Assembly: GCA_048264105.1 (NCBI GenBank)
Contig: JBLXDJ010000002.1
Span: 248,001-312,000, forward strand
Source of the DNA: Oceanospirillum sp048264105
Lineage (GTDB): Bacteria > Pseudomonadota > Gammaproteobacteria > Pseudomonadales > Halomonadaceae
Direction of reading: 5' to 3'
Length of the DNA stretch: 64,000 nucleotides
Shown here: positions 61,355 to 64,000 of the stretch, in pieces
Position numbering within the stretch: the stretch's first letter is position 1
How the letters are laid out: each line of letters opens with the position of its first letter
Notes under the pieces: generated by a model
Database searches by the model: none
Told to the model about the DNA's origin: nothing
What the model saw: the letters and a program-made list of their open reading frames with translations, nothing else
Made by a program: the position numbers and the translations under genes

Positions 61355-63058
61355 ATGACAGCTAACAAAGATCAAACAACAAACCCTATAAATTCAGCTG
61401 CTGAAAAGCAGCACTTTGCAGCCTTTATGGCTGACTTTTCCATGGATCAGGTGGAGGCGCAGTTTACCGGCAGCCTGAAAGAAGGCTTTAACGCCTGTGT
61501 GGAATGCTGTGATAAGCAGGTTGCCGCAGGTCGTGGTGACGAAGTGGGCCTGTTCTGTGAAGCAGCAGATGGCACCAGCTCAAAACATACTTGGGCGGAG
61601 CTGCAGGCTAAGTCAGCACAGTTCGCTAACTTTCTGGCCTCTCAGGGCGTAAAAGCCGGTGATCGTATCTCCTGCATGTTGCCCCGTACCGCGGATCTTC
61701 TGGTGGTCGTACTGGGTACATGGCGTATTGGTGCTGTGTATCAGCCTCTGTTTACCGCTTTCGGCTATGAAGCGATCGAATACCGCATCAACCAGTGTGA
61801 TTCAAAAGTTGTGGTGACAGATGCTGCAAACCGTCACAAGTTTGATCAGGTTAAAGGCCTGCCAACGGTGGTTCAGGTTTGTGAAAATGCCTCCGAGGCT
61901 GGCGCTAAAGGTGACCTGCATTTTGCCAGTGTGGTGGCGGCGCAAAGTGATCAGTTTGAGCCTGTGATTCTGGATGCAGAGCAGCCGTTCCTGCAGATGT
62001 TTACTTCCGGCACGGTGGGTAAATCGAAGGGTGTTGCGGTTCCTCTGAAAGCGCTGCTGGGCTTCTACATCTATATGAAGTACGCCATCGGTCTGGAACA
62101 GGATGATAAGTACTGGAATGTTGCTGATCCGGGTTGGGCTTATGGTCTGTACTACGCCATTACTGGTCCGCTGTGCATGGGTGTAGCCACTCACTTTAAT
62201 GAGGCTGGTTTTACCACTGAGAACACCTACGAGATGCTGGAGAAATACCAGATTACCAATCTGGCAGCTGCTCCTACCGCTTATCGTATGATGATGGCCA
62301 GTGATGCCCATAAAGAGATGGAGCCGAAACTGGCGCTGCGTCGTGCGAGTTCTGCCGGTGAGCCACTAAGTCCTGAAGTGGTGAACTGGGTGAGTGATGT
62401 TCTGGGTTGTCCTGTGATGGATCACTACGGTCAGACTGAAACCGGTATGACCTGCTGTAACCATCATGCTCTGGAGCACAATGTTCATATTGGCGCGATG
62501 GGTTACGCCCTGCCGGGTTATCGCGTTGTGGCTCTTGATGCGGACTACAATGAGGTCAGCCCTGGTGAAGAAGGTCAGTTTGCCGTGGATATGGAGAACT
62601 CTCCGGCATTTTTCTTCCAGGGATACACCTGGCAGGAGAAGAAGCCATTCCACGGTAAGTACTACCTGACCGGTGACATGGTATTTGAAAACCGCGATGG
62701 CTGTTATCAGTTCAGTGGTCGTGATGACGACATTATTACCACGGCGGGTTATCGCGTTGGCCCTGCCGATGTTGAAGGTACGGTGCTTGAGCATGAAGCC
62801 GTGGCTGAAAGCGCTGCAGTAGGTAAACCGGATGCCAAGCGTGGCCACATTATTAAGTCGTTTGTCGTGCTGCGTGATGGTCACGAAGCATCCGATGAGC
62901 TGGTGCAGGACATTCAGAATATGGTACGTGAGCGTCTGTCGACCCATGCGTTCCCTCGCGAGATCGAATTTGTCGATGAACTGCCGAAAACGCCGAGTGG
63001 CAAGATTCAGCGCTTTATTCTGCGTAAGCAGGCTGAAGATGAAGCTGCCAGTGCATAA
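61355..63058 (+). CDS. AMP-forming acyl-CoA synthetase
   Basis: The ATG at 61355 follows GGAG at 7 bases and gives 567 residues. The adenylate-forming motifs are present: the P-loop FTSGTVGKSKGVAVP at about 216-230 (Val and Ser vary from the usual TTGxPKG), DHYGQTETGM, YYLTGDMVFENRDG, FSGRDDDIITTAGYRVGP and the catalytic K550 in TPSGKIQRF. It activates a carboxylic acid with ATP and CoA; acetate to medium-chain acids are possible and the sequence does not decide. It is upstream of an SDR dehydrogenase and a further gene, and likely forms an acyl-CoA catabolic operon. Confidence 0.92.
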   Translation: MTANKDQTTNPINSAAEKQHFAAFMADFSMDQVEAQFTGSLKEGFNACVECCDKQVAAGRGDEVGLFCEAADGTSSKHTWAELQAKSAQFANFLASQGVKAGDRISCMLPRTADLLVVVLGTWRIGAVYQPLFTAFGYEAIEYRINQCDSKVVVTDAANRHKFDQVKGLPTVVQVCENASEAGAKGDLHFASVVAAQSDQFEPVILDAEQPFLQMFTSGTVGKSKGVAVPLKALLGFYIYMKYAIGLEQDDKYWNVADPGWAYGLYYAITGPLCMGVATHFNEAGFTTENTYEMLEKYQITNLAAAPTAYRMMMASDAHKEMEPKLALRRASSAGEPLSPEVVNWVSDVLGCPVMDHYGQTETGMTCCNHHALEHNVHIGAMGYALPGYRVVALDADYNEVSPGEEGQFAVDMENSPAFFFQGYTWQEKKPFHGKYYLTGDMVFENRDGCYQFSGRDDDIITTAGYRVGPADVEGTVLEHEAVAESAAVGKPDAKRGHIIKSFVVLRDGHEASDELVQDIQNMVRERLSTHAFPREIEFVDELPKTPSGKIQRFILRKQAEDEAASA

Positions 63059-63110
63059 CTGATGTGATGCGGCTCTGAAGCTCAGGCCGCTAAATTATGA
63101 ATATCAGGGA

Positions 63111-63141
63111 AGAACGCCGGATCCGATCCGGCGTTCCTTTT
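63111..63141 (+). terminator. Hairpin after acyl-CoA synthetase
   Basis: GAACGCCGGAT, CCG and ATCCGGCGTTC form an 11-bp stem followed by CTTTTCC. It lies 53 bases after the synthetase and 70 before the SDR gene, so the two may be separately transcribed or partly attenuated. Confidence 0.78.
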
Positions 63142-63210
63142 CCAATCTTTTAAATTATCCGGGCCGTTCATTTATAAGAGCCCGACTGAACGACACAGAG
63201 AGATATCAAG

Positions 63211-63972
63211 ATGCAAATTTCAGGAAAAACTTTTCTGGTAACCGGCGCTGCCTCCGGTCTTGGCGAAGCGACAACCCGACGTCTGATCGAGCAGGGTGCC
63301 AATGTTGTACTGGCGGATATCAATAAAGCAGGTATCGATCTGGCTGCTGAACTGGGTGAGCGGGCAAGCTTTATCGCAACGGATATTACGTCGGAAGAGG
63401 ATGTACAGAGCGCGGTTAATCTGGCCGTGGAATCTTATGGTGGCCTGCATGGTGTTGTGCATTGCGCGGGTATCGTTGTGGTTCAGAAACTGCTGGATCG
63501 TGAACTAAATCCTGCTTCTCTGGAGCTGTTCGCTAAGGGTGTGAATATCAATCTGGTGGGCACGTTTAACGTTAACCGTCTGGCTGCTCAGGCGATGGCT
63601 AAGAATGAGCCGATGGCGGACAACGAGCGCGGGATCATTATCAACACGGCCTCTATTGCCGCCTTTGATGGTCAGGTAGGGCAGGCGTCGTACTCTTCAT
63701 CGAAAGCAGGCGTAGCCGGTATGGCGTTGCCGCTGGCACGTGAACTTTCCCGTCATGGTATCCGCGTTATGACGCTGGCACCGGGCGTGTTTGAAACGCC
63801 TATGATGAGTGATATTCCTGATGAGGCGGTGGAAGCACTGGGCAACTCTGTGCCGTTTCCTAAGCGTCTGGGTAAACCGGCTGAGTTTGCTGCCATGGCC
63901 TGCCACATTATCGAAAATACCATGCTGAACGGCGAAGTGATTCGTCTGGACGGCGCGATCCGTATGGCTTAA
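63211..63972 (+). CDS. SDR-family 3-hydroxyacyl-CoA dehydrogenase
   Basis: The 253-residue short-chain dehydrogenase has the cofactor loop TGAASGLGEA at residues 11-20, Asp36 (LADIN, NAD preference), HCAGI, and the catalytic S148, Y161 and K165 (NTAS then YSSSK). It resembles type-10 hydroxysteroid/3-hydroxyacyl-CoA dehydrogenases, which oxidise short- or branched-chain 3-hydroxyacyl-CoA. With the synthetase and thiolase nearby it makes part of a beta-oxidation-like route. The exact substrate is inferred from context. Confidence 0.9.
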   Translation: MQISGKTFLVTGAASGLGEATTRRLIEQGANVVLADINKAGIDLAAELGERASFIATDITSEEDVQSAVNLAVESYGGLHGVVHCAGIVVVQKLLDRELNPASLELFAKGVNINLVGTFNVNRLAAQAMAKNEPMADNERGIIINTASIAAFDGQVGQASYSSSKAGVAGMALPLARELSRHGIRVMTLAPGVFETPMMSDIPDEAVEALGNSVPFPKRLGKPAEFAAMACHIIENTMLNGEVIRLDGAIRMA

Positions 63973-63984
63973 GCCGCTGTCTTT

Positions 63985-64000
63985 GAGGAGATAATTCTAT
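63985..64000 (+). other. Ribosome binding site and probable start of the next gene
   Basis: GAGGAG at 63985-63990 is followed after 8 bases by AT at the window edge, which would be the first two bases of an ATG. Another gene of the same operon probably begins here. Confidence 0.5.

Noticed and set aside
1..64000. tRNA genes, CRISPR arrays, insertion sequences or prophage
   Set aside because: No T-loop GGTTCRAATCC pattern in gaps, no regularly spaced repeats, and no transposase, integrase or phage protein was seen.

Overview
The window is chromosomal DNA of a marine-type gammaproteobacterium close to the Oceanospirillales (Amphritea, Neptunomonas or Marinobacterium-like; the genus is an inference from gene order and protein style, not a database result). 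Genes are dense, GC is moderate, and most of the first 43 kb is conserved housekeeping sequence in an order familiar from Pseudomonas and its relatives. I saw no rRNA, tRNA, insertion sequence, prophage or CRISPR array.

Layout. About 0.5-11.5 kb is read mainly on the minus strand: two small unknown proteins, the lysine/peptidoglycan genes dapE, dapD and dapC, an ArsC-like reductase, glnD and map. A large ferredoxin-cyclase gene sits between dapE and dapD. The 434-bp gap between dapE and the cyclase holds a diverged 160-bp duplication carrying DnaA boxes. From 11.9 to 31.5 kb the plus strand carries rpsB-tsf-pyrH-frr-uppS-cdsA-dxr-rseP-bamA-skp-lpxD-fabZ-lpxA-lpxB-rnhB-dnaE-accA, which links translation, isoprenoid and phospholipid synthesis, outer-membrane assembly, lipid A and replication. 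Next come tilS, pyrG, kdsA, eno, ftsB, ispD, ispF, truD, surE, pcm, a DUF368/PopT gene and rpoS. nlpD, which normally precedes rpoS, is missing.

From 44.6 kb the window turns to signalling and accessory metabolism. It holds an EAL-CBS-GGDEF protein, a small DUF6482-like protein, hemH, rsmE, a DsbA-family protein, small coiled-coil proteins, and a periplasmic-binding/PAS/GGDEF/EAL receptor with a perfect FNR-type box upstream. Then follow an aromatic/aspartate aminotransferase with a TyrR-like box, an oxygen-binding diiron protein (ODP) next to a short, sensorless, degenerate chemoreceptor, and a full-length transmembrane chemoreceptor. The last 5 kb looks like a fatty-acid or branched-chain acyl-CoA catabolic locus: thiolase on the minus strand, then TetR regulator, acyl-CoA synthetase and 3-hydroxyacyl-CoA dehydrogenase-like SDR on the plus strand, with a further gene starting at the window edge.

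The most interesting items are: the ODP plus degenerate chemoreceptor pair, a possible oxygen/iron-sensing chemotaxis module; the 2Fe-2S ferredoxin, class III cyclase and flavin-type split-barrel fusion; the duplicated DnaA-box module beside that fusion; and several candidate operators (FNR, TyrR, TetR, an ACGT palindrome) that link these genes to oxygen, aromatic amino acids and acyl-CoA supply.
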